Below, in pieces: positions 33,874 to 44,410 of a stretch of DNA of 60,092 nt (within the stretch, counting starts at the first letter, position 1; each line of letters begins with the position of its first letter). The notes below the pieces were generated by a model. The model searched no databases. It was not told where the DNA came from and saw nothing but the letters and a program-made list of their open reading frames with translations. Source of the DNA: Zarea fungicola (Eukaryota; Ascomycota; Sordariomycetes; Hypocreales; Cordycipitaceae). The position numbers and the translations under genes are program-made. The stretch is from contig FWCC01000170.1 in assembly GCA_900169235.1 (NCBI GenBank), forward strand, positions 1-60,092, read 5' to 3'.

Positions 33874-35238
33874 CTACACGCTTTCTAGAGTAACTAGCCC
33901 TGCATGTCGGTCTCTCTGAGTGGGCTTTCGACGGAAGCACATGCAACCGGCCCAAACCGAGAACGTGAGAAGAGTCAACGGCACTGTCAGAACCCAAAAG
34001 ACCCAAAACTTATCATCTAGTATTTGACCATTATTGTCACCAGTGTTCCAATGGAACAAGGGCATGCTGAAAATACTTGCTACAGAGGTTCCTGGCAGAA
34101 ACAACATTGTAACCAGTGCGAGAGTCTTCATCGAAAAAGAATCGCGCAAGGTAGTCGCCGCAATCTCTGTGCTGGATGCTGCATGGCCATGAGCAATCAT
34201 ATTCGAGAGCTATCAAAAGAACCAGATGGGTGAGCTTTGAAATACAGTATGCTAAAAAAGATTCATGCTTACAGTGAATATCTGTGCCTCGACACGTTGC
34301 TTGAAGAACTCGACGTCAACTTGTTGCAGTCTAGTTCGCCTCTCGAGTACTTGAATGTAATGCTCAACCTCTATGATATCACTTGGAACCAAGCTTTCCT
34401 TCGAAGCTGTCAACGTGTCGTAACTGGTGTCGTCGAGGTTCTCTCGAACAAAGTGACAGACTTCGCGGAGAATTGCTGTGCGTCGGCAAAGGTTCGCAAG
34501 TCTTGTTTTAGCTCCCGTCATTTGCTTCGTAAGACTTTCGAAGCTTCCACTTGCCGGAAGCTCAGTCCGGCTCGCCCATGAATGATGATTAGTCCGGACT
34601 TCGACTCGCCGAACCGTATCCTTAACGCCCTTGTGCGCTTGTTCGACAGCGCCACTCAACATCATACCAAAGACGACAGCTAGGAACATGGGGTGCATTG
34701 CAACTTCCTTCATAGATGCTAAAACTCCCTGCAATTGAAATATTTCATCAGGAGGGGCAAAAATGATGCTGCGCACCTGACTGGTTGAGGGCCAGCAAGA
34801 CCAAGCAACTGCCACTTTGGGATGATTGCACAAGGAATAGCTAAATATCTGTCCTTGTAATGAGTCAACGGGCGGAAACTTTGTAATCGTCATAAAATTC
34901 GTAGCGTTCCACCCATCCGCAGTTTCGAGGTGAAACTCTTTCAATAGCAGCTGTAAGGTGGCAAGGTCAATGCCATACAAGTGCTTGGTGTGATCGAATT
35001 TGATCCACACCGCTTGGAAAGTGGCTAGGGACTCTGGCATGGATCGGATTTGAGTATCTTGTGTAGACCGGGCTAGCCAGGGTTTGATCTCCTGAACCAG
35101 AAGTTGGCATGTTTGAACTTCAGCTTGCTGTCCTCGACAAAAACTGATTTCTGTGACCTCGATAAAGACATTCTCGGTAGTCTTACGGGGCTCCCATACT
35201 GGGAAGTGATTGTTAAAGTGCTCATAAAATAACTGCAT
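33874..35238 (-). CDS. CorA-like (Mg2+-transporter-like) membrane protein
   Basis: Exons 35238-34273 and 34209-33874 give 433 aa; the 63-nt intron joins VEAQIFT to LSNMIAHGHA. The long N-terminal soluble part is helical and charged. The coiled stretch before the membrane (SDIIEVEHYIQVLERRTR, VEFFKQRVEAQI) is typical of fungal CorA-like proteins. Two C-terminal helices follow: ALVTMLFLPGTSVASIFSM and FWVFWVLTVPLTLLTFSVW. The GMN signature of true CorA is replaced by SMP, as in the large fungal CorA-like expansion, so magnesium transport is uncertain. An additional upstream exon cannot be excluded. It sits at the edge of the metabolic array with no clear partner. Confidence 0.85.
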
Positions 35239-36107
35239 TGTTTCAAATAGCCAGGCAATGATGGCGTGGCTTTAACGAAAATCATCAGCTCACTACTTCA
35301 TCAGAATTTGGTTTGGTTGTTCTGTGGGATGCGAACGTGAAGTGGGCACTCTAGCGCGTGCTGTCTTGAATCTACCTTGCGGCCACTTTTGCGGTCCTAA
35401 TGCTGTTTCCCTGGTGAAGGACGTATATATCTTGTGAGTGAGACTGGGCATCCGCCAGCCCGCGCCTCACATTCAGTAGACCATTTTATTGGGTTGTATT
35501 ACCATTTGGGTCCCACAATGCCACATGGCGAGGCGAAGCAGCCTGTTGATACCCTGACAAGATTTGAGTGGCTGAAATCGAATGAAACAATGTAAATGTG
35601 TGAACATATGCACACAGGTCACACGCACGGGGCGGTGGCTTATGCATCGACTCAGGCTGCAGATGGCCACTAACGCCATTCTGTCACTAACGTAGGAGCC
35701 TTATGAATGTAGGGAAGCAATGAAATAGCTCAATTTAAAGTCGCTTTGTGATAGTAGGAAATGCTAAAATTGAGAGCCAGTATGTTCCATATGTTAGTAT
35801 GCTAATATCACAAACTCATGATCCGGTGGCCACAATTCAGTATCCGACACAAGTACCAAATTCCTGGGAGGTAGGGAGCATCAAAAGCAGTACCCATTAC
35901 CTCGTCCTTTCTGCTGAGTCTAGAGTTTCGAGAGGCATCACGTAACCTTTCGAAGTCACAAAGGCATGTCGCAGGGTCATGACATCAGCCAAAAAATACA
36001 TTGCAATCGATTGCAGCCATTAGGATAAGCTGAGGCAAAATAAATTCTACTCTCCGTCATATTTGATAGCCTAGCTTATATATTTCCCATTCTTCAATGG
36101 AAGAGAC
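35239..36107. other. Intergenic, no gene supported
   Basis: Promoter of the CorA-like gene and 3' flank of the AsaB-like gene. Nothing else is seen. Confidence 0.5.
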
Positions 36108-37329
36108 TTAGGCCCCGTCCCCAAATACCAAACACCGAAGTTCAATACTGCTTCTGGGCAACTTGGATTGGGATCGAGGGTCCCGGAATCCAGAATGGGG
36201 TGCGCCTTTCTATCAGTAAGTCACTGTCCGGTATTTGATAGACACAACAGACATCTTTAGAGCGAGGAAGGCAAAACACTTACAGTAGGCAACTCTGTCG
36301 CCCGCCTTATTGTCATATATCTTTAAAAGGCCAATATCTTCCCATGTCATTCCAGATCTGAAATACCACCTGTGCTTCGGGGAAGGTAAGACTTCAAAGG
36401 ATTCTTCTGCAAAGTGAGGGTATACAATATCGACTGGAATCAAGTCCTCCGGTGAAATAGTGGTGAAGGAGCAAGCGGCAAGGGGGTAGGTCTCCACGAG
36501 TGGTACAAGTGGGCGCCATACGCTAATAAATCATAGAGCTTTAGTCTCGGTAGCATTAAATAAGTTGGAAAGGGGGTGATCTCACTTGATGATACGGCAT
36601 CGTCCCTTGAGAAGCACCTCAGCGCGGTCACCCATGTGCAGCTTGATCCTACCAATCGCAGAGCGCGGTGTTTGATCTATTCAGGCCTCATTGGCACAAC
36701 TATTAGACATTGGCAATGAGAATTCATCATAACTTGTACTAACCGCAGTGAACACGTCGTGCCACGTCTGAGTACTTCTTGCCCAGGGTCCTGTAATTTT
36801 CGTGTCTCGTAACGCGGTCAAACACGAATACCTCGGAGCAATTAAGGTGTGATTTCAGCCAACTGGATATCCATTCATCATATGCCTCCTCTGACAGAGT
36901 CTCTCTGGCATATCCGTATACACCCGAGACGAACTCGAAGCCGTCAACGTCGAGCGAGAATCGATCTTCGTAGCCAGCGACGTCTGAGAGCACTACCTCA
37001 TGGTAGTCCCCGCCGAAATTGATCTGGGCCTGATGCTGCATTGGGGGAGGAATCTTTGATACGTACGGCTTCTCCGACAGAAAGAGCTGACTGCTGGCAA
37101 AGAATTGAAGAAAGCTAATTGTCTTTGGTGCCGCTTCGTCAAGCCTCGGATCCAGGCCCTGGACCAGCAGGTTTGCAGCAATGGCGTCAGTATCGTGTGT
37201 TGATACTGGTGCTTCGGTAGAGTTATCTGAATGAAACAGAGGTTAGCGACATGATGATTTCTCCAACCAACGTAGCGACGGGATTTTCAACTGTAAGTAG
37301 GTGGCAACCTCAGTGACCACTCTAGCCAT
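36108..37329 (-). CDS. AsaB/CmcJ-like non-heme iron hydroxylase/desaturase
   Basis: Five exons on the minus strand (37329-37272, 37226-36744, 36676-36586, 36522-36284, 36205-36108) give 322 aa. The introns are 45, 67, 63 and 78 nt, and all joins keep frame. Family blocks in order: HEVVLSDVAGYEDRFSLD, FVFDRVTR, VHCDQTPRSA, GRCRIINVWRPL, ETYPLAACSFTTISPEDL, HRWYFRSGMTWEDIGLLKIYD, and the terminal PHSGFRDP with SIELRCLVF. This order matches fungal AsaB/CTB9/CmcJ-type proteins, Fe(II)/2-oxoglutarate-like tailoring oxygenases of secondary metabolism. The HxD of the iron site reads HCD. The first exon is the least certain, since its donor (GTTGGT) is weak and a longer tryptophan-rich frame overlaps it. 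Confidence 0.85.
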
Positions 37330-38366
37330 GGCTTTTCGAAACGCTGGCTGTTGTCAAAAGTCCAAAGGTGCCAAGGGCCGTTCGCAGGGTCACGGTCGCA
37401 TTCGGTGACGGTACCATGTTCATTTGGTTTTGGTGGCCACCAGGCTTTCCATGGTTGAACAAGATGTAGCGGCGTCGCCGGCATGCGAAAATCCTCCTGG
37501 TCCGTCGCTTGAAGATATTTCATCGCCATTATTCAAGGGAGACGCCACAGCACGCTGGTCAGGCGAGGAGAAGAGGGGAAGAAATCGTTACAGGAAATCT
37601 GACATCAAAATAGTGACGCTGACAAAGTTGAAAACGGTGCCACTACAAGAGCTTTACAGGGTATTATACGCGTGCGGGGGTATGACTGTACGGAACTGGA
37701 TTGTATGCAATCAGATAGGTCACTGATCTCTTAAAAATTAATAGCTATTAGTTATTAATTTTGTAAACTAATTTTAGAAAAGCATAACTAGTTTATTAAA
37801 GAGTAGATCATTACCCCAGTATTTAGGTTTTGAACCTGGTTTAACAGATCCTGACTGTTACTATTAAGACCTTTTCCAGTTTTAACCGTTTTAATCTAGT
37901 ACTGTAACTCACGATAATCCGAAGGCTTCTTGCTCCTCCACCGCCACCGACTGGTCTTTGTCCGGACATGACTAAAACTCAATGTCGAAGAACGTTTCAT
38001 TTAACGATTTAGCTTCCCTCTGTCCGGGACATTTAACGTTTTCACACGGCTCATTTGCTCCGCCCACTTGACCTATATATTGAAAGTACGAGCTGAAAAT
38101 TGAGCAAATGCCGGGTTGGGCATCTGAGGTCTTCTCCTAGGTTGGCAAAGCGCGCAGCTACAGAATTTGCCGTAGCCCCAATTTATTACCCCGACGAAAA
38201 AGCCATGATTACCTTGCTTTCGGCTACATCTTGGCCGGCCGCCAGGCCGACTGGCTTCGGTGGGCGTCAGCAAGTGATGGAGATTACGGTTGGCTTTATT
38301 AGTGCCATGTCCCGCGAGGAGGACCAACTATTTCGGCACATCAGCCCTGCAATGTTTTTGTCTGGA
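37330..38366. other. Intergenic, divergent promoters with AT-rich block
   Basis: Separates divergent AsaB-like and GDP-mannose dehydratase genes. An AT-rich block at about 37725-37810 carries repeated TTAATAGCTATTAG-like units. The frame upstream of 38367 remains open to 38100 and could encode an N-terminal extension of the dehydratase. Confidence 0.5.
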
Positions 38367-39801
38367 ATGGCGCAGAAGAGTGCGCTAGTAACCGGTAAGA
38401 TGCTTCGTCCCATCTATTAAACATTTCAGTGCTCACTTATCATCTGTTTAGGAATTGGCGGTCAGGATGGCTACTACCTAAGTTGCCACCTGCTAAGCCT
38501 GGGCTATTCCGTCCATGGTCTCGCAAGAGGGCCGGTAAACCGACGGCCGAGGCTGACAGCGCTCAGGAGAGTGTACAAAGACCGCTTCATGGTACACTCT
38601 GGCGACATCCTGGATCTCGCGTGTCTGTTGACGCTCCTCGATAAGATTCGGGTTGACGAGATTTTCCACCTGGCCGCACAGTCCCACGTAGCTCTTTCTT
38701 TTGAGCAACCGCTCTACACGTTTGATACCAATGCTCTTGGAACAATGCGTCTACTTGAAGCCATTACAGTACTCAAGCTGACGAAAACCATTCGTTTCTA
38801 CAATGTAAGTGGCCGAGAAGGCAAAATAAATGAGCGCACTGTTCTACAGGCCAAGAACCAAGCACTTTTTAAACAGCTCCTTCTTCAGGCTTGCACCTCC
38901 GAGGTATTCGGCCAAGTAGTGGAAACCCCGCAAACAGAGACAACTCTGTTTCAGCCAGTGTCGCCATATGGCGCTTCCAAGGCTCTAGCCTACTTCGCCA
39001 CCAAGATTGCTCGGGAACAGCACCAGATGTACGCCGTTAGTGGCATCTTGTTCAATCACGAGTCCCCCCTGCGAGGTAACTTGGCATTGTCTGGAACTTT
39101 TCATCTTGGCTGGCACTAGCCGTTGATACTTTGCCTCACACAGATGAATCATTTGTCACACGGAAGATTACGCTGGGCGTCGCGCGCATCGCACATGGAC
39201 TAGCAGATGACATACAATTGGGCCACCTGGATTCAGCGAGGGACTGGACACACGCAAGGGACATGGCTCGCGGAATTCATCTCATGATTACACAAAAGAC
39301 ACCGAGAGATCTTGTCCTCGCAAGTGGCCAGTCCAGGTCCGTGAGGCAGTTTGTAGAAGCAGCCTTTGATGTCATTGGGATGCCCATCAAGTAGGTACCC
39401 ACCCATCTTTATTTATTGTGCTTCAGTCATTCAGCCACGCTCAACACTTTTCTCCCCCTCCATCCCTCAAGACAAGAGAGAAAGGAATAAGGGGGCGGTA
39501 GGAAGACTTTCAGCCGCAACACGACTTGACACCTATCAAGATGAACTGACTTTTGGTGTAATGTGACGTTAGGTGGCAGGGACACGGCCTTGACGAGACC
39601 GGGTACGACGCCTGCAATGGAAAAATTCGCATCCGTGTAGATCCATCGCTTTTTCGACCTTTGGAAATCCACAGACTGCAAGGTGATGCAAGACGTGCAG
39701 CTGAGGTGCTCTCGTGGCGCCCAACCATTAGCTTCCTAGAGCTTGTGCGGGAGATGGTAAACGAAGACCTAAATGCCTTGGCTCTTACATGCAAGCTGTA
39801 A
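38367..39801 (+). CDS. GDP-mannose 4,6-dehydratase
   Basis: Five exons (38367-38394, 38452-38804, 38889-39075, 39144-39390, 39573-39801) give 347 aa. The introns are 57, 84, 68 and 182 nt. The start at 38367 makes the protein begin MAQKSALVTGIGGQDGYY, the family N-terminus; in-frame ATGs at 38307 and 38352 are alternatives. Key blocks are FHLAAQSHVALSFEQP, DTNALGTMRLLEAI, ACTSEVFGQV (catalytic Thr/Glu), SPYGASKALAY (Tyr and Lys about residues 154 and 158) and the end of the second half, GDARRAAEVLSWRPTISF. The enzyme converts GDP-mannose to GDP-4-keto-6-deoxymannose, the precursor of GDP-fucose, GDP-rhamnose and related sugars. No partner epimerase/reductase is seen in the window. The family is uncommon in ascomycetes, so transfer is possible. 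Confidence 0.9.
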
Positions 39802-40459
39802 CGCGGGTTAGGTGAGAGGCTATGTGAACATCGATAGAAATTTACATGCTGTTTGCTTTTGCTCGATGCGACCACAGGGGGCCACATCCATCACATACAC
39901 CCCACCGCCGTGCATATGGCTGGGGCTGGGCGATGGGGTGGGCTGGTCTTGAGCTTGGAAATGACAAATTGTCGCATTGTAGTAGAAGCCGAAAAAAGGA
40001 ACGACGGGACCAATCATGAATGGCACACATAGACGTAGGAGAGGGGATGAGCGCTACATGTGTGAAACTGGGAATGGTAGCCCCGTGCATGCATATGCAT
40101 TGGTGAGTTGTTTTTCTGCCCGATGCAGACAAACTATATTTTCCTTCAAGCCAAGCCCTCTACTGACGAGGGCTGCCCAATGTTATAAGCCACGTCACAC
40201 CACCACATGTTATCCGCCCGCCTCACTTCCATAACCCCTCCAAATTGATTCCAACATATTGTGGAAGACATTGGCTCATGCAGCACCATTCCGTGTGTCT
40301 CACCTGGTGAAGGCTGAGAGGAAAGCGTACCATTCCAACCCCTCTACTGCCCTGTTTTGAATTGATGCGGACAAGAGAAGGCGTAATTTCAGTAGATCAT
40401 AGGCGCTCTTGATTTCCATTAAGTGAAAAGTATTACTGGCAAAAACACAACATTCCTTT
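39802..40459. other. Intergenic, convergent gene ends
   Basis: The GDP-mannose dehydratase (plus) and the NUP-like gene (minus) converge here. No gene or repeat is seen. Confidence 0.5.
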
Positions 40460-41760
40460 CTACAATTTGCTGTCTGTCTCAAAAGTGCCAGCGCCATCCT
40501 GCAGAAAGTCTGGGCTTCCCCCAAGAGACCCATAGATATCGCCAATATAATTGTCTGGCTTGACGCCTCGCTCGTACCGGCAAGACCAGTCAGTCAGAAT
40601 ACCAGTGATGATGCTGACGCCAGTGCTGTGCAAGTTTCGTAGAGCCGGTTGCAGCCCGCCACTGTCCATGATCCAAGGCAGCTGTGGAGGCGTCGTAGTC
40701 GTAGGTTCGCGGTCAAAGTTGCATGCAGCACGCATTAGCAGAATTCGAGAAAAGTCCACTTGTTTGCGGAGTGCTCCTCGCAGAAGTGCAGCCAAAATTG
40801 CTGTGTCTTCCTGGGCAGTCATGACGTAGTTGGCCTTGCCGGCGGTATACACCTTTGTGACATTGGCCATGGATTCCGAGATGTAGAAGCCGTGCCAGAA
40901 AGTATTAGAGGATAAAACGTCACCGGCCATAATATCAGGTGCAAGTGTGGCTGCCCGATACATGTCTTCAGGGGCCCTCGCGTACTGGGCCCGAGTTTCG
41001 GCGGCCCTGCTTGAGTCCTCGAGCGTCGCCTGCCGGGCAGCCTTCATGGATGCCTCGCGAAGATTGTCGTTGAGCTCGTAGATCTCGGAGCCGTGCGTGA
41101 GAGCTGGAAAGGAGTTGGGCGTGCTTGCGCCCATGGGCACGTAGCCAGACTTCCACGAGGACGGAACTTCCCTCGCATCCCACTCCATCTGGGTGTCGAC
41201 TTGCACGACATACCGAGCAAATGCCACGCCGCCCAAAGTTGTTAGCCTGGGATTCCCACCTGCTATGCCGCTGAGGATGAAGTACGTTTTGGTCAGATCA
41301 AAGCGGCCGGAGGAGACAAGGGTATTGACCGACAAAGCGGCGTTAATTACTATGCAGTGCGACCCTTATCTTTAGCGGCGTAAGTTATAGAGGGGAAGTA
41401 TGCAACGCACATGCGGTCCCTACAATGAGCAAGCAGACGGAACCATCTGCCGTTGAATGCACATCTCCAAAGCCTCGAGAAAGCCCTGGCAAAGGTATCT
41501 TGCGATTAAGTTTGATGGCGCTGTCTTTAGAGAGCCAGTTTTCGGCCTCTTCCTGACACTAGACGACCAATGCAAGTTAGAACTGACCATCGTGCTGCCT
41601 ATTTTATGGATGGCAAAGGTGAAGGTGCAGAAGGCCGCACCATTGCAAACACGAAAACCTTGGGAGCCTCCAGGCGGGCCCCCAGGCCACTGGTGCTTTT
41701 GATTTGGCGGATCAGATAATGTAGCGTCATCGCCCAAGAGTCGGTGTTCGTTTTATCCAT
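40460..41760 (-). CDS. Purine nucleoside permease (NUP) family protein
   Basis: Exons 41760-41641, 41552-41411 and 41349-40460 give 383 aa. The first intron (88 nt) has a CTAACTTG branch site; the second (61 nt) uses donor GTGCGT. Family blocks in order: APKVFVFAMEEAENWL, KIPLPGLSRGFGDVHSTADG, LVSSGRFDLTKTYFILSGIA, GGVAFARYVVQVD, SSWKSGYVPMG, AGDVLSSNTFWHGFYIS, YVMTAQEDTAILAALLR and RILLMRAACNFDREP. This is the fungal NUP family (PF06516), named for a Candida nucleoside permease but fold-related to nucleoside phosphorylases. The N-terminus lacks an obvious signal peptide. The usual GEGEINAA-type motif reads GTALINAA here, so the second splice join or that residue deserves caution. Confidence 0.83.
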
Positions 41761-43109
41761 CCACAGCTGGAAAACTCGTCCAAGTATGTGTCAATTGCCA
41801 AGGTAAGGCACACTGCGATGCGGGGGGGAGTAGTTTGATGGGAAATAGTGAGTAGCGGTAAAGAAGGGCATGCAGTCGTGAGCTTTTCATTCATTCATCC
41901 GGCCATGCCCGTAGCTATGCCACTCTCGGTCTCGGTAAAATGTGGTCAAACCCTATGCTCCCTCTCTCGTCTCGGCAGAAAAGCGTCCTGCTATTCGCTC
42001 CTAGCCTTTTGCTAGCTACAAAGTACTCTGCCCTGTAATGTGGCTATGCTTTTCACATTTCGTTCAGCTGGTGAATTGCTTTTGCGACACTCCAGAGCAC
42101 ACCTTTCCCTAGTGCACTCATAACACTGGATTCATGTCCATCTTTGCTTCCCAACTCAGCCAAAGCCTGCCTGCCTGCCCTATTTCCTCGATCAACTTCA
42201 GGCCACTATGGGCGGTTTATGTGACGACGGGATTACCCATCGGGCGCTAGTGCTTACTATATTTAATGATTATACTAATGCTTACGATGTGTAGGCTAAA
42301 CGGCGCTACTATGGTAAGTAAAAGAAGTTTGCATTTGAGTGTGGCTGGCTAGCCAGCTAAATGATGTTTTCCCCTGTAGACCACTGCACATCAATTCTCA
42401 ACCAGCTCTCCCTATTTTGCTATTCTTTTTTTTTTCTTTTTCTTTCTCAAATGGAACAGTTTCATAGGACCCCGCAACAAGCCACAAACATTCCCAAATC
42501 CACATGTAACCAGAAACTAGCCAGGCCCCCCGGTCAAATATCCCACCATGGTGCAGGGCGTCCATTAACTACCCCGTAAAAGTATCAGGGACTAGGCTGG
42601 ATTCTGTAAGTCCCCTGCCACTTTCCCAGACAGCATCGACGCTAAATAGGCCAGCGGGGAACAGCGCCAGCCACAACCGCTCCATTCTACCAATGGAGCG
42701 AAGATAAACAACGACTATGGGGATCAACTCGGTAAAGTTAGCGTTGCTGCCCACACATGCCCATTAAAAGAACAAAACAACAGCAAAAGGAAAACCCGCG
42801 ATCTGAGCCTACATGGCAGGGTTCGAGATCGCCCATCGTGAAAGCACTTTGAGCCCTATTGAGTTGTCTTGGAAATGAAGCCATTATGGGAACCCACTTT
42901 TTCATACCAGTCACGTGCATTATATACGAAGCAAAACTACTCAGGGTGCGAGGAGCTGGAAGGAGAGCTGGACTCGTAGACCCTTACTATCTACATTTCA
43001 GGTCGGAGCTAGCCCTTCCTTACACACACTGAGAACCATCAATAGTGTCATGATAGCCGGGAGCCCGCCCCCTTAATGATTCCCATCTCCCTCGCCCTCC
43101 CCTACCTTG
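41761..43109. other. Intergenic, no gene supported
   Basis: 1.35 kb between divergent genes. It contains pyrimidine-rich stretches (about 42395-42455) but no convincing frame. Confidence 0.5.
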
Positions 43110-43744
43110 ATGCTGTCCAAACTTAAAGACATCGGCAGCGGGCCTTACCGCAGTACTATTCTGGTAGTTGCTACCGCCCTTGTCCTCACCGGCCTCCTAT
43201 TCAGCCAGAATCAGGTGTCCTTGTCCTTTGGCGTCTCGGCAGACAGAAAGCCTGTGACACACATCCTCCTTGTCTCCTTCAAGCCAACTACCTCGCAGAA
43301 GACCATTGACCAGGTGAGATAGCACACACCTAACCCACAAGAGGATGCCCCAAGCTTACCTGTGATTTAAGATATGCCAAAGGATCATAGACTTCAAAGA
43401 GACGTGTCTCGATACGGCGGGCAAACCCTATGTCCTAGCAACAACTGGCGGACTCAACAACAGTCCCGAAGACAGCAACGTCGGTGACCCCATAAACCAA
43501 CCGCGCGAGCAGGGAGATTCCTGGCGTTCCATGTGGCTCTTTTGTTTTGCATAGCGCTAATGAGACTTTTGGACAGAAAAACATGACGCATGGATTCATC
43601 ATTGAATTTCAAAACGCATCAGACCGACAGTATTTCCTAGACGTCGACCCAGCCCACAAGGAGTTCGTGGAGCATATTGACCCAAACAACAATGATTTTC
43701 TGACGCTGGACTTCACTAACGGCGTTTATGGCCCACAAATGTAA
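43110..43744 (+). CDS. Membrane-anchored Dabb (stress-responsive A/B barrel) protein
   Basis: Exons 43110-43313, 43372-43479 and 43577-43744 give 159 aa. One N-terminal helix (STILVVATALVLTGLLFS) acts as signal anchor. The dimeric alpha/beta-barrel domain then reads VTHILLVSFKPTTSQKTI, CQRIIDFKETCLD, TTGGLNNSPED, MTHGFIIEFQNASDRQYFL and DPAHKEFVEHI, the full Dabb order (PF07876). The second intron uses a non-consensus GTCGGT donor and a GACAG acceptor with a GCTAATGAG branch site; other acceptors break the frame. Function of fungal Dabb proteins varies; stress response and heme or small-ligand binding have been proposed. The membrane anchor is unusual for the family. Confidence 0.78.
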
Positions 43745-44410
43745 ACTTTGGCATTCTAGACCCTTGAGGCTGCTTCTGCTTGTTCGGATGGATGGTGGTG
43801 TGGCACGCAATGGTAGCAGCATTGGATTAGTTTGTACTTGTTGCCCAGGGGCGGAGCAATGTGGCGGGCCTATGTGGTGTGTATACTAAGAAGGAAATGG
43901 AGGGGTCTCTGTAGTGATAGTTCTTCTAAAGACGTACTGAAATACTTTGCACAGTTTGGCCGCTTTCTTTCTTTCACGCTGGGCCTACGTGGCGGCTGCC
44001 TAATAGGAGGCTTGGAAAAGCCTCGAACTGGAACTGGAACTGTGGCGTTTTCTACTACGCCCCGCCCGTTGAACAAGTTCATTGCATTCTTGGGTGGTAC
44101 TCAATAGGTCTGATGCCCACCTCCTTCGGAAAACTTGACGGCTCTGTTGCGCGACGTTGCCAACCTTGGTTTGGCCCCCGCTCCTGTCATCACATCGCTG
44201 CTCCAATCACTTTGTCAGCAGAACGCCTTGGCGTTGGCGCTTTGGGCCGGCCTTTGTCCAACGCTTTCATCCTTGTATGTCAAGCACAGCGGCTAGGAGC
44301 CGATGCTTCTTGCATATTCCATCCTCGCCTCAAATGGTGCTGCCCCTGGACATTGTTCAGTACAGAATTGAAGTCAAGCAGACTATTGAGTAGATTATTT
44401 ATACATGCTA
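43745..44410. other. Intergenic, no gene supported
   Basis: Promoter of the NLR-like gene. A long open frame starting at 44113 only overlaps the true exon at its end and has no domain. Confidence 0.5.

Noticed and set aside
6784..37329. A named secondary-metabolite cluster
   Set aside because: No PKS, NRPS, terpene cyclase or RiPP precursor is visible, so no known cluster can be named.
37287..37529. Tryptophan-rich minus-strand frame overlapping exon 1 of the AsaB-like gene
   Set aside because: It does not join in frame to exon 2 with any good splice site, whereas the ATG at 37329 does.
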